Source: Sanguinoderma infundibulare
Taxonomy: Eukaryota; Basidiomycota; Agaricomycetes; Polyporales; Polyporaceae
Direction: 5' to 3'
Assembly: GCA_032821775.1 (NCBI GenBank)
Contig: JAVLRN010000011.1
Location: forward strand, 992,001 to 1,056,000
DNA: 64,000 nucleotides
The position numbers and the translations under genes are program-made. Positions 1 to 11,064 of the stretch are shown here, piece after piece (positions within the stretch are counted from its first letter, which is position 1; each line of letters starts with the position of its first letter). A model generated the notes under the pieces. That model saw only the letters and a program-made list of their open reading frames with translations. It was not told the DNA's origin and searched no databases.

Positions 1-2644
1 CATCGATGGCACCGTCCGGGAGAGTATTGACGGCACCACTATTAGAGCGAGCACCGACACGCGGATCGAATTCAAAAGGCTCACCAAGGCCTCATACTCG
101 GAGAAGCGAGACAGCGTCGAGATACGCACGATCTCGGATCCACCTGCTCCCGAGCAGGACTTCATGGTCCAGTTTGAGGAAGGCGAGCAGGAGAATCCGA
201 AGGTGAGCCTTCCGAATCCAAGCCTGAAGAGTTTCCGCCGGGAACTTGTATGTACTGATTTTTGGCCTTGATATTAGAACTGGCCACGGTGGTACAGGTG
301 GTACGTGACGATGCTCGCAGGCTTCTTGGGCTTCATTACGTGAGTGCCATCATGTGTATAAGCTCAGGTCCTTGCAGGTTGAGTACTTACGTTTCGGACG
401 ACAGAACCTTCGCATCCTCCGCTCCCGCCGGGTACGCCATCGAGCTACTCGTCCGGTTCCACCTCAATTCCGAGCTCGACGCGCTTGTCATCTCCCTCTT
501 TGTCATGGGCTTCTGCGTCGGCCCACTGCTCTGGGGCCCTCTGTCCGAGCAGGTGAGCGATGCGGCAGTCTTTTTCTAAAGGATACTCCGACCCATATGT
601 GCCTCCCTTTCCCGCAGTACGGACGCCGACCAGTCTTAATCATCAGCTTCATCGGCTTTACGGTATGTTCTCGTTCCCGTCTACTCAAGTTGATTTGCTG
701 AGGAGGAAACGCAGGTTTTCCAAGTCGCGTGTCCCTTTGCCCCCAACTTCGGTGCGATCGCTGCCTTCCGGCTCCTCGGCGGGATATTCTCTGCCGCGTC
801 TCAGCCCATCGCGCCGTACGTGCTCGTGTTCCTTCGCTCTCAGTGATGTGCTTATGCGCTGTCTGTGCAGCGCCATCGCAGCGGACGTGTAAGCGCTCTC
901 GTCTGAATCCCTGCTGACTATTAGTGCTTACCTTTTTGCATCATAGCTGGGATCTGGCGACTAGGGAGAAGGCTCTCACCATCCAAGCTATCGCGGCCTT
1001 CATCGGACCTACCCTGTACTGGTCTTCTCTTGTTTGTTTCATCGGATTACTTATGGTAGTTCCTCAGCGGGCCTCTAGTCAGCGGTTACATGGCGGCGGC
1101 AGGAGTAGACTGGGAGTGGTGTTTCTGGATGCTCGCCATAGCGGTTTGTTCAGAACGTCTTTCTAACGTAGCAAACATTGACACTGGATCGTCCACAGAC
1201 AGGAACGTGCACCCTCCTGCTCATCCTGACCTATCAGGAGACCTATAAGTAAGCCCCTGTCGCTTGCTTCGGATCCATAGTTGTACTGACGCCGTGCAGG
1301 CCGATCATCCTCGTTCGCAAAGCCAGGCGGCTACGTAAAGAGACTGGGGATGCCCGTTTTCGAGCCCATCTTGAGTTGGTGCAGCGGCCGACGCGGTCAG
1401 GGAGACTTCACGAGACGTTCGCGAGGCCCTTCGTCATGTTCGTCCGCGAGCCGACGCTGATCGCGACCACGTTCTATCTCTCGGTGAGCGTCTGGTCGCA
1501 TGCACGCCATTTCAACCACTCAAACTCATCCCGGAACTCCCAGTTCATCGGCGGGTGCCTGTATATGCTCTTCGAGGCCTACCCAATCGTCTTCCAACAA
1601 GGCTACGGATTCTCTCCCAGTGAGTACCTGTCGTTCCCGGTATCGGAATGCCCATATCTCATCATTTGCCACCTAGGCACGATGGCCTTGACGTACCTCC
1701 CGCTCACCGCCGGCCACTTCTTCGCACTGGCTATCGTAAATAACTCATCCTCCGTCCCTGCGAAACACGTCACGGTTACTGACTATACTTCTCCGTTCCA
1801 GTACCTCTGCGTGATCCAACCCGAGTACGAGCGCAAAGTTAAGGCATACGCCCCGCAACCCGTCCCTCCCGAGGAACGGCTCACCATGGCGGTGTGGTCC
1901 GCCCCGCTCTTCGCCGTCACCTTCTTCTGGTTCGGGTACGCCGGGTCGCGAGTCCATCAGCTACGCATCCATACTCACTGTCCGTCCACCTTGTCCTCCA
2001 GGTGGACCTCCTTCCCGAGCATCAGCTTCTGGGTGCCGATGATGTCCGGCTTCCTCATGGGCAGCACCCTCCTTCTGTTGACGGTGCGTACTATCCTACC
2101 TCCACGCTCACCCTCGCTCGTCACGCTCAACTCGACGGTCATCCCAGGTCGCGATGTTCAACTACATCGTCGGTACGTCTTCCCCTTCATCCGAGTCGAC
2201 TCGTCAGTAACACGCGCTCTCATCCTAACCTCCCCGGACCAGACGTCTACTCCTTCGCCCCCGCAAGCGCCCTCTCGGCCTGCACCGTCATCAGGAGCGT
2301 CTTCGGCGCCGTGTTCCCCGTGAGTCTCGGTCTGCAGTCCGGTCAGCGCGATCTGAATCGCGGACGCAAGAGCTGACGTCGCATTCGCCCCGCCAGCTAT
2401 TCTCGACGCAGATGTTCCGCGTGCTCGATCCGCGCTGGGCCTCGACTGTGGTCGGCTGCGTCGCGCTCCTCGCCATTCCCATCCCCTTCGTCTTGAAAAG
2501 GTACGGGGATATTTTTTTCCCAGCCAACCCAATTCAAATCGCACGAACGCTATCGAACACTGACTGACCCACGCTACCCGAATCAGATACGGACCCGCGT
2601 TCCGCGCCAGGTCGCGATACACCAAGCCCGTGCGGATCGTTTAG
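1..2644 (+). CDS. MFS transporter (DHA1, polyamine/multidrug type), 5'-truncated by window edge
   Basis: Membrane transporter of the major facilitator superfamily, probably a proton-coupled drug or polyamine exporter at the plasma membrane (family knowledge; substrate unknown). The coding sequence enters from before base 1: a hydrophilic N-terminal exon runs to about 203, ending EEGEQENPK, then exons encode NWPRWYRWYVTMLAGFLGFI (start of helix 1) and MGFCVGPLLWGPLSEQ followed by YGRRPVLIISFIGFT, the conserved helix 2-3 loop of DHA1 transporters. Further helix-rich exons follow to a last exon ending SRYTKPVRIV and stop TAG at 2642-2644. About a dozen short GT...AG introns break the frame. It converges with the La-domain gene. 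A second related transporter lies at 44024-46631. The start codon is outside the window. Confidence 0.9.
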
Positions 2645-3684
2645 ACGGCTTATCTCTCTTGCTCTTGTATTTATAAGGCTGCTCCCCGGTGCATGCGTTG
2701 CGACACCCCACCCACTAGACGCGTTGTGTAAAGTTAGAGGACCCGGAAGACCAATGAATACATTCGGATTGATTGTCATCGTAACGCGGAAGGATATGTG
2801 TAACAAAGAGACGGAGAGGGAGGGAGTCAGCGAGGAGACATTGGACAGCAGCAGGAGGGAGAGATAAGAGGGACGAGGGACGACGGAGTGACAGATGTGC
2901 TGGATGCGATATGAGGGCGGGCAAAGATGTAGGCCATGCAAGGACGTGACACGATTAATACGGATACTGACATGAAAACATAGTGGTGGCAGGACAGAAG
3001 GAGAGAAAACGCGCGACCGAAACAAAATGTGGAATCGTGAACACGATGCGCTCGAGCATGGCCAGCGTGGAGGTGGAGATCAAGACTAGGGAGACAGATG
3101 CAGCCCGAGGGTGAATATATGTACGTTTGACGTAAAAGTTACAGAAGAACCTCGCGAGCCGGCCTCGACAAAGAAAACGGAGGCGAAGCTTATGCGAATA
3201 ACATTTGAGAAGACAAAACGCGGCGTCGATTCGTGTGGTTCGTATAACGTGTGATGAGGATGCGGATATGAGAGCGGGAATGGAAAGGGACGCGGATAGG
3301 GATATTGCAGGAATGGAAGGGGACCCGAGGCGATGTGGATGTGATGTGCAGGGATGGGGACGAAGGAAACATGTGAGGGTGCGAATTCGTACGTGTGCGT
3401 GAGAGAGAGAGCCTGGGATGAGAATATGATAATATTTAAGAGCGGGTAGGGAGAACAGCAGAGAGCATAAGAGAAATACACGAATATTGATGACAATATG
3501 TACGACCCGTGTGAGCGGTCCAGGGGAGGAAAACAAACGACAGAACGTGAGGCGAGAAGGATATGTGCAACAACGCTTGATCGGAGAGCCAGGAAGGCTG
3601 GAAAGAGGAAGGGGGAACAGCACTAGGCTCTAATAATATGCATGAGGGCACGTTTGAAACCAGGACTGTCCGTATATGTTACGA
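2645..3684. other. Convergent intergenic region, purine-skewed
   Basis: No gene is supported here. From about 2740 to 3660 the plus strand is strongly purine-rich (many GAGGGA, AGAGAG and GGAAGG runs), so long minus-strand reading frames arise from pyrimidine-rich codons without domain content. The stretch probably holds the 3' untranslated ends of the two converging genes; the skew would fit a long C/T-rich 3' UTR of the minus-strand La-domain gene (inference). Confidence 0.5.
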
Positions 3685-6600
3685 TCAGAGAACGAAAACA
3701 ACGTCCTCATCTTCGTCGTCTTCGCCGTCGGCATTTTGGTTCGCTTCCTGGTGTTGCCCCTCGTTCTCCGGGACATGAACAACAACAGGAGCGTGCGGCA
3801 GCACGCCGCCACTGCTGACGTCGTCCTCGACCTGGCTTTGCGCCGCGGTCGGGAGCACGAACTGCTGCCAGTGGAGCGTGCGGACATACCCGCTCCTGAC
3901 CTCGACCATCGACGAGAGCGTCAACACGTCCGTGACGAGCTGCAGGTCCGGGGTCAGGGTACGCACGCGATTGAACGACGCGATGAGCGGGATCGGGATC
4001 CATCCACGAGAGTCCATCTGGCAGAACACGAACACGTCCCGGCGTCAGCATACACGGGCTCGATATAGCGTATAAACCAAACACAATCAACTCACCTGCT
4101 GGCGGAGGAAAAAGTCCTGCGCCAAGTTCTGCGGGCTGAGATAGTACTCCAGCTGGCCAAGCAAATAGTATCTCGTCGAATCCAGCGGAAAACCGACGTT
4201 CGATTGCGGCATCGGTAGCGGCGCCCCTTGCGAACTCGCGTTCTGGGCCTGCGGTGGGGGCGGCGGCAGCGGCGCATACGGATATCCCTCGAACGCTTGA
4301 GGGATGTAGGTCGCGAGGGGCGCAACTGGCGGCGCGTAGAACCCATTCACCTCCTGCGGAGGCGGCTGTTGCGGCTGCTGAGGCGATGCAGGGACGTACG
4401 CCTGCTGTTGGCGGGTCTGCTGGTTGCTGTATCCACCGCGCGAGTAAGACCGATTTTGGTACCCGCGCCCGCTGTAGCCGCCGAAACCCCTGCCTCTTCG
4501 TCCGCTGTATCCACCGCGCTCCGCGCGCTCGTACCCGTAGCCGCCTTGGCTATAAGATCCACGGCGTGGCCTGCCGCTGTAATGCTGGTCTCGGTCGCCC
4601 TGGTAGTCGCGGCCTCCGCGATAAGACCTGTCGTCACGCATTGCAGGGACGGCTGCCTGGGGGTAGTCGGCCCCCGGAACCCCCCGTCCAAATCCGAAGC
4701 CATAGTCGCGCACCGCCCACTCGTCCTCAGGCGCGGGCGGAAGTTGTCTAGAAGGTACGAAGGCAGAAGGAGAAGGAGCAGAGGGAATGCCATTGACAGG
4801 ACCCGCAGGGATGACCACCGGAGGGATGAATGGAGGTGCACCAGCATAAAGCGGCCCCACGGGCACGAAATTCGCGCCAGGGATCCCCACGGGGGGAACA
4901 GAGCCGCCCGAGGGATCTGCGAGCGGAGGTGCTGCGGGTTGAGCGAATTCGCCCAGGGGATCCGCGACGCCCTCAGCCTGCTTCGTCGTCCCGAACTCCC
5001 ACTTCGTCTCCGGAAGAGGGTCCGTCAAATGAATCACCTTCGCGGCCTCCTCCACGAGCGCTGCCACGGGATCCTCTACAGAAGCAGCAGCGCCGGCCTC
5101 TTCGCCTTCCTTGCCTGCAGCCGCGGATGACTCCGCCTGTCTTGACGTAGACACGACAGGGCCTTTCGAGTGTGTTCGGGAGCGTATCCGCGCGGGGGTG
5201 GGCTCGCCGGGGGCGACGCCGATCAGCAAGACCGTCGACGCCTTCGAGACATCTTTCTGCTCCTTCTCCATCTCCGTAGACTGTCCCCGTGCAGATGTCT
5301 CGGCTTGGACTGGGAGCGCTGCCTGGCCGCCTGAAACGTCCAGTCCAAGCGCAGCGCCCTCTGGGACAGTGCCCAATGGTGGTGATGCCAGCGCGGGGCT
5401 CGGACTCTTGCTCGTACCTTCTGTGCCCGCGCTAATGCTCCCAAAGCTGAGCTCGCGTGGGCGTCTTCCGCGCTCCTCGGTCTGCCCTTGTCGGCTAGTC
5501 TCGACGGGCGGCGGGAGCGTGAATCCCACATCCCGATAACCCGCGACAGCATCGGATTCGTGTGGGGGTGGCGGGCGCGCCAGCAGCGTGGGAGGCGGCA
5601 CGCCGTCGCTCTGTTGCGGATGCACCATGGGCGAACCAGACATCGCTTGCTGCGGCGGTGCCCCTGGGGGAGGCCAAAACATGTACGGCTGAGCGTAGCC
5701 GTATCCGTAAGGTGGCGGGTACATGGAATATGGCGGTGTGCCATAGCCAGACATATGGATGGGGGGAGGCATGCCTGGCTGTCCAGGGTAGCCTAGTGGC
5801 GGAAGGGAGTAGGGGCTGCTGGATGGCGAACCAGCAGGTCGGGGAGAATGATATGGAGAGACGCCAAACGGAGGGCCAGGTGGAGGAAGAGAATAGTATG
5901 CAGCGTGCGGGTTCAGCTCTGCAGGTCCTGCAGCTGCAGAGTCGGGGATGGGACCGATAACCGCAGGTTGGGGTTGGGTGACGTTTGTGTTGACGTAAGG
6001 TCGAAGGCCAACACCAGGAATGAACTCTGCAGGGAGAGGTTGTGGCTGGGCGAAGGTCGATGGCGAGTTTGTCGTCGACGAACGCAAGCTCCGGTTCGCA
6101 CCAAAGACAGGCCCACTAGACTCATCTGGCAAGCGTCGTCCAGCCCCGCGTACACTGGCATGTCGAGGACTGGAGTGAACACTTCCTGTTCGACTCTGGG
6201 CTTGTGAATGGGATACAGAACCGGGATACGATGGGGTCTGGCGACGGCCAGCGGCGGAATGCGTGCGACTTTGCTGCTGAGACCCCTGACCTGAGGATGA
6301 GGACGCAGCTCCAGATGGACCACTAGGAGGGCGAGGATTGTTGTGAGGACGTGGTCTTCCGTGGGGGTTCCGCGCGGGACCCTCAAATTGAAGGTCCATT
6401 GGGACCCACTTTGTCTTCTCGCCTGTTATGCAAGACAGAATATGCGCAATGGCACCTCGTCAGAGCACGCTTCAGAGTGCGGGAAGATCGCATATAGGAG
6501 GAGTAGAGAATTGAAGAATAGAGAGGCGAGGCAACAGGACGAAAAAAGGCTAAATGAGAAGGATGGACGTACTCTTTCTGGAGCCATTGCCTGATGATGA

Positions 6601-7470
6601 TTCTCGCTCATGAGCCTTCTCCTCCTCTGGAGCTTCCTTGGACTTTGGTTCAGGACGGCCATTGGCAGTAGTCGGGGACAATGCAGCTGCCTGACCAACT
6701 TCGGGCCAACTGTCGGCATCGTCAATTGCAGGTGGAGTGGTGTTGGAGGGTAGAGTCGGGTTGAGGATGGAAGGTGACCGACCGGGCCTGACGACGAATG
6801 GATCGTCGTAATCGTTGGCGGGCCCCAGGTGACCGTTGGTGTTTGAGGGAGGGATGCTGGGGGAAGACTTGACGGAGATGTTGGTAGAAGCACTAGTAGA
6901 CGGAGCGGCAGAAACATCGAGACTGGACGGTGGCGGAGAGGAGAGTGAGGAGGCAGCAGTCAAACCGGAATTCATCGAGGAAGACGATGGCTGAGAGGGT
7001 TGGGATGAACGGGACTGAGCTAGAGCACGGGTGGCGGCCATCTGCTCTTTGCGCTTGTTCCAGACATTGACTGGGGGCACGGGCGACTGGTTTTGGGCGG
7101 ATGCTGTGGACGGAGCCGATGCAAGAGAGTCATTGTGATGGGTTACGTCACCGTTGGGTTTGGGGTCAGATGAGTGGTCTGCTGACGGTGGCGAGGTTGA
7201 CTTGGAGGACAGGGCTGTGGTGGATATTCGAGGATCGGGACCGGTAGGTCCGGGAGGAGAGGGTCTGGAGGGATTGGATGGGGATACGGGACTGGAATGG
7301 GAGACAGACGAGCTGGATGCGGCTTGTGCTATTGAAGAGGTAGCCTGAGAGGAGGATCGGGAGAGAGGTTGTGGAGGAAGAGATGGCCTGGAATTTTGCT
7401 GAGCTTTCTTTGCGCGCTCTGCATAGGACAGAGGAGGGTTGGCAGAAGCCAACGGGGCAGGAGACACCAT
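3685..7470 (-). CDS. La-domain RNA-binding protein (LARP1/Sro9-like)
   Basis: Cytoplasmic mRNA-binding protein of the La-related group, expected to associate with translating ribosomes or mRNA 3' ends (family knowledge). Three exons, 7470-6573, 6422-4096 and 4017-3685, join in frame to 1,185 residues. The start is chosen at MVSPAPLASANPPLSYAERA because a YAERA-type N-terminus is typical of Sro9-like proteins; an in-frame ATG at 7512 would add 14 residues. The exon 1-2 junction restores TKWVPMDL, a LARP1/Sro9 signature. Residues about 850-920 hold Gly/Arg/Tyr-rich RGG-like repeats (GGYSGRRGRGFGGYSGRGYQ). The La motif follows at about 1045-1135 (YYLLGQLEYYLSPQNLAQDF, then MDSRGWIPIPLIASF across the last intron). 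The tail is acidic (EDDEDEDVVFVL). Most of the protein is Pro/Ser-rich and probably disordered. No RRM or DM15 region is visible after the La domain. Confidence 0.92.
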
Positions 7471-9172
7471 GTGTTTTTCTGTGCAGAAGAGACTGCGAGA
7501 GGCGCGGTACAAGAACGAGGGGCAGCAGGGATAGATGAGCAGGGGTCAGGAAGAGCAGAAGAGGACGAGAGCGGGTAGCAATCGATCACTCGGTGTTTCT
7601 TTGGCCGCAAGACAGGAGGACGGGTTCTGGAGAAGTCTGAGGGAGCTGGGGGACTCGCAGCGAGTGCGAGAGGGAGAAAAATAGGCGGATGGGGCGAGAT
7701 GGACGGCTAGCAGGGCGTGATGGCTGGGGACAAGGCAGACTCGGACGAGTTGACGCGGCGTCGGGATTTTGCTGTGTGCCGCTCACGTAACCGCAGGGGC
7801 GTCTCTTCAGTGGCTCTCCTCCATCCTTCCACCAACCTCCGTCCCACCGCGCCCACACAGCTCATATCGACTCTGCAAACCCGACGCACTCCGGACTACA
7901 ATGCATACCAAGCTCAGGATACCTGCCATCCTGCCACCGTCTGCGCCCCACACCTCCTTGCGGTAGGGGCCGACATCAGGCCAAAACTCTGTTGGAGGCC
8001 CTACCATGATCTGTCTTGGGCTGTCTTGATGAAGAATGGATTTTCGGAGACACGTTGCTTGCGGACTGCAAATTGGCGACGACCACGTATGTGTATTGCG
8101 AGGCGATTCTTGTACTGACATGAAAGGGATTCCAGGCAGCTGTCAGTTTTCGGACCCCCTGTGGCGCGATGCTTCCAGGACAGACTCTGCGAATCAAGCG
8201 TCTTTCTGCAGCACAACGACGTCCTCGAGCGTGGATCCGGCGTCGAAGGTGTCGTCCAGGCCGCACAGACTCCATCTCCCGACGCGCCCCATATTGATCG
8301 CGACGCGTCGTGGTCATGTGCGTGTGACTGTCAGTGTAACGCCCCGACCCCCCTTGACGCCTGTGCCCGGGTCTGCACTTGCCAGATGTCGTCGACGACC
8401 ACGACTCCGACACCCCGTACAACGACGGCTCCCATACCGACGTTCGCAACTACGTACAGTTTTCAAGGAAACCCTCGTTACCACCTGACGCGCCTTCAAC
8501 TTTTACCAGTTAAATGGATTGCTTGGCAATATCTAAAAGGTCGACAAGCTATCGACACTGGCATGGAGATCCTTGCCCCTATATCTCATCTTTTGGTATG
8601 TTAAACTTAATCCTGGGACCGCCGACAAGGTTCAGTAGAGCGCGGAAACCGAGAAGCGGCGAGAACAGATAGCACGATCTGCCCTTCGCGTACAGCCATG
8701 GTTCTTCACTTTGCGACACGCGGTGTTCATGTGCGAGTTATTGTACTACACACAGCACTGTAAGTTCTGCGACCGCCGTCTTAAGCTTCTGTCATGGGCG
8801 TGTGCATAGAGTGCATGTTTGTTGTAGTATCAACAACCTACGTAATATCAGACCGAGTCCATCCAATCCCTACTTGGCTTCGTGCTACGATTCGCATCCG
8901 ACTGTATGAGTGTGTATGCCACTGGCAGTCCCAACAATCTCTCCCGGCAGCGTGGGGCCAATCCCACGTCGACTGAACAAAGTACTGGCCGCTGTCCCGA
9001 CATGCAGGAACCGCTTATGTGATACCCTACGTCCGCCACACCTCGTCCATCTTGACAGAGCGGTACGGTACGAATACGTGCCATTTACCTACCAGAAACC
9101 ACCACCGTCGCCCTCTGCTTCCCAGGACGCGCCAAACACGAGTTCCTTCCTTGCGCGCTCGGATTCTCTGAC
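7471..9172. other. Intergenic region, 1.7 kb, at most a weak spliced ORF
   Basis: This holds the divergent promoters of the La-domain gene and the dehydrogenase. One weak plus-strand candidate exists: an open frame at about 8161-8311 (HNDVLERGSGVEGVVQAAQ) can splice at GT 8312 to an AG before 8385 and continue DSDTPYNDGSHTDVRNYVQF to a TAA at about 8512. I recognise no domain, and the antisense frames look equally protein-like, so I do not call it a gene. Confidence 0.4.
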
Positions 9173-10780
9173 ATGGGCAGCTTCTTCTCCAAAAAGCCTC
9201 AGTCTTCGGACGCGTTCGACCCCATCAACGACCTCCCGGACCTGTCTGGGAAGGTGATCATCGTCACCGGAGGCAAGTAAGTGTTGTACTCAACCTCTCG
9301 CCAGAGGCAGAGTCCAGACTTCGCTTGAGTTCCATTGACAACCTTAAATGCTGGCGCTGATACCTTCGTTACTTTTTTGTTTTACAGTAGCGGGATAGGG
9401 TTCGCCACCGTCCAGCACCTCGCCCGCAAAGGCGCGAAGGTGTATATCGCAGGGCGGAGCGAGGCGCGCGTCAAGGCGGCCATGGAGCGATTGCAGGCGG
9501 AGGGGCTCCAGCCAGGCAACGGAGAGATCGAGTGGTTAGAACTCGATCTGAGCGACCCGCTCAAGGCAAAGGAGAGCGCGGAGAGGTTTGTAGCGAAGGA
9601 GTCCAGGTTGGACGTGCTCGGTGCGTATGGACTTGTGTCATTGGATAACAGGCTGACATTCGTTCCGGGAAAAGTCCACAACGCCGGTGTGTGAGTGCTG
9701 GCTACTAGTGTTCTTACGAAAGTGGAATGCTCATGGAACGTCTTCCAGCCTGAATGGACAATATGTCTTCAACAAAGATGGTAAGTCACAAATCCCTCGC
9801 TGGAACCCGTCGGTGTGCCTCAGGATGCTGCTCACGGCTTTTTGCAGGAATCATCGAGTCGATGGTGACCAAGTAAGCTCAAACCCCTTCGCACAGGACT
9901 CTCGATCCATTTCTAACACCAACTGGGAGCCAGTCACATCTCTCCAGTCGTCTTCACCCGTACCCTCCTCCCGCTCCTCGCGAAGACCGCGAATGAACCG
10001 GAATCGGACGTCCGCATCGTCTGGGTGGGTTCCCCAACAGCTGAGGGCACAACATACTCGGCAAATGACTCAATCTCAATCTCACTCTCAATCTCGCGCG
10101 CGCCGCAGGTCTCCACGGGCACCATGGCCCTGCTAAAGGGCCGCGACGTGCGCTTCCGCAGCGTCGACGACCTGAACGAGAAGTTCGGCCTGCACCCGAT
10201 GCAGACCATGCTGCGCTACGGTGCGTTCCCTCCTCTTTCTCTGCGTTCGCACATTCGAATAAAAATAAGAATAACGAGTCTGACTCCCCGCGCGCGCGCG
10301 CGATACCCACAGCGAAGAGCAAGCTCGCGGCCTTCTTGTTCACCAGGAAGCTCCAGGCGAAGCTCGACGCGGAAGGAACGCCCATCACGATCGTCTCGCT
10401 GCACCCGGGGGCCGTCTGGACAGGCACGGGCTCCCTTCCATCTCCGCCCACGAGGTTCGGGTTCGCTCGCTGACCATCCCACTTTCACAGAGGGGGTGTC
10501 CAAGGACCCCTTCATCAATTTACCCGTTATCGGTCCGCTCGCCGCCGCGATCGTGAAGAGGACGTTCCTCACCCCCACGGTCGGCGCGCACCCGTCGGTC
10601 GTCGCGGCCGCCTCGCCAGCCGTCAAGGCGGAGAGGGAGAAGTACAAGAAGGGGTTCCTGCGCCAGCCTGCGGGCACGCTCGGGGAGGTGCCGACGCCCC
10701 AGTGCGATGACGCGAAGCTCGCGGACGAGGTGTGGGCCACGACGGAGGCCCTCTTGAAGCAGTGGGATATTTCTGTCTGA
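9173..10780 (+). CDS. Short-chain dehydrogenase/reductase (SDR)
   Basis: NAD(P)-dependent oxidoreductase of the classical SDR fold; the substrate cannot be told from sequence. Start is MGSFFSKKPQ at 9173. The first intron falls inside the cofactor-binding loop, and splicing 9276 to 9388 restores TGGNSGIGFATVQHLARKGA (TGxxxGxG). Other SDR marks are AGRSEARVKAAMERL, ELDLSD, DVLVHNAGV (NAG motif) and the active-site pair in MLRYAKSKLAAFLFTRKL (YxxxK). The active-site Ser is probably in IVWVGSP. The C-terminal part (HPGAVWT, then GVSKDPFINLPVIGPLAAAI) resembles fungal retinol dehydrogenase/WW-domain-oxidoreductase-like SDRs. At least seven short introns occur, including tiny exons around the NAG region. 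Stop TGA ends at 10780. Nothing appears broken. Confidence 0.92.
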
Positions 10781-11064
10781 AGTCTCTCATGGACGTTGGA
10801 CTGGGCTCTGGCATGTTGGACGGCCAGACGGCGATACCGATACCTGTATATTGAAGACTGCATGCTGGTCATACTGCCTCGAGCTGTTTCGTTGTTAATC
10901 ATACACGATTTGATGCGATTGTACGCTTGTGATCATGCATAACGGTAATGTTACACCCCCGGTATACATGACGTTCGCCGTCGAATATCTACTCCTGGTA
11001 TACAAGCCTAGAAGATGCTTCGTGCATAAACCCATTCCCAGCACACGCCCAATCCCGCCGGCCT

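Noticed and set aside
4228..5130. 300-codon plus-strand frame opposite the La-domain gene
   Set aside because: It is antisense to a firmly identified exon and consists of Arg/Ala-rich translation of GC-rich codons without any domain.
8161..8512. Two-exon plus-strand candidate ending NYVQFSRKPSLPP
   Set aside because: The splice works in phase, but no start region or family is recognisable and the antisense translation looks equally plausible.
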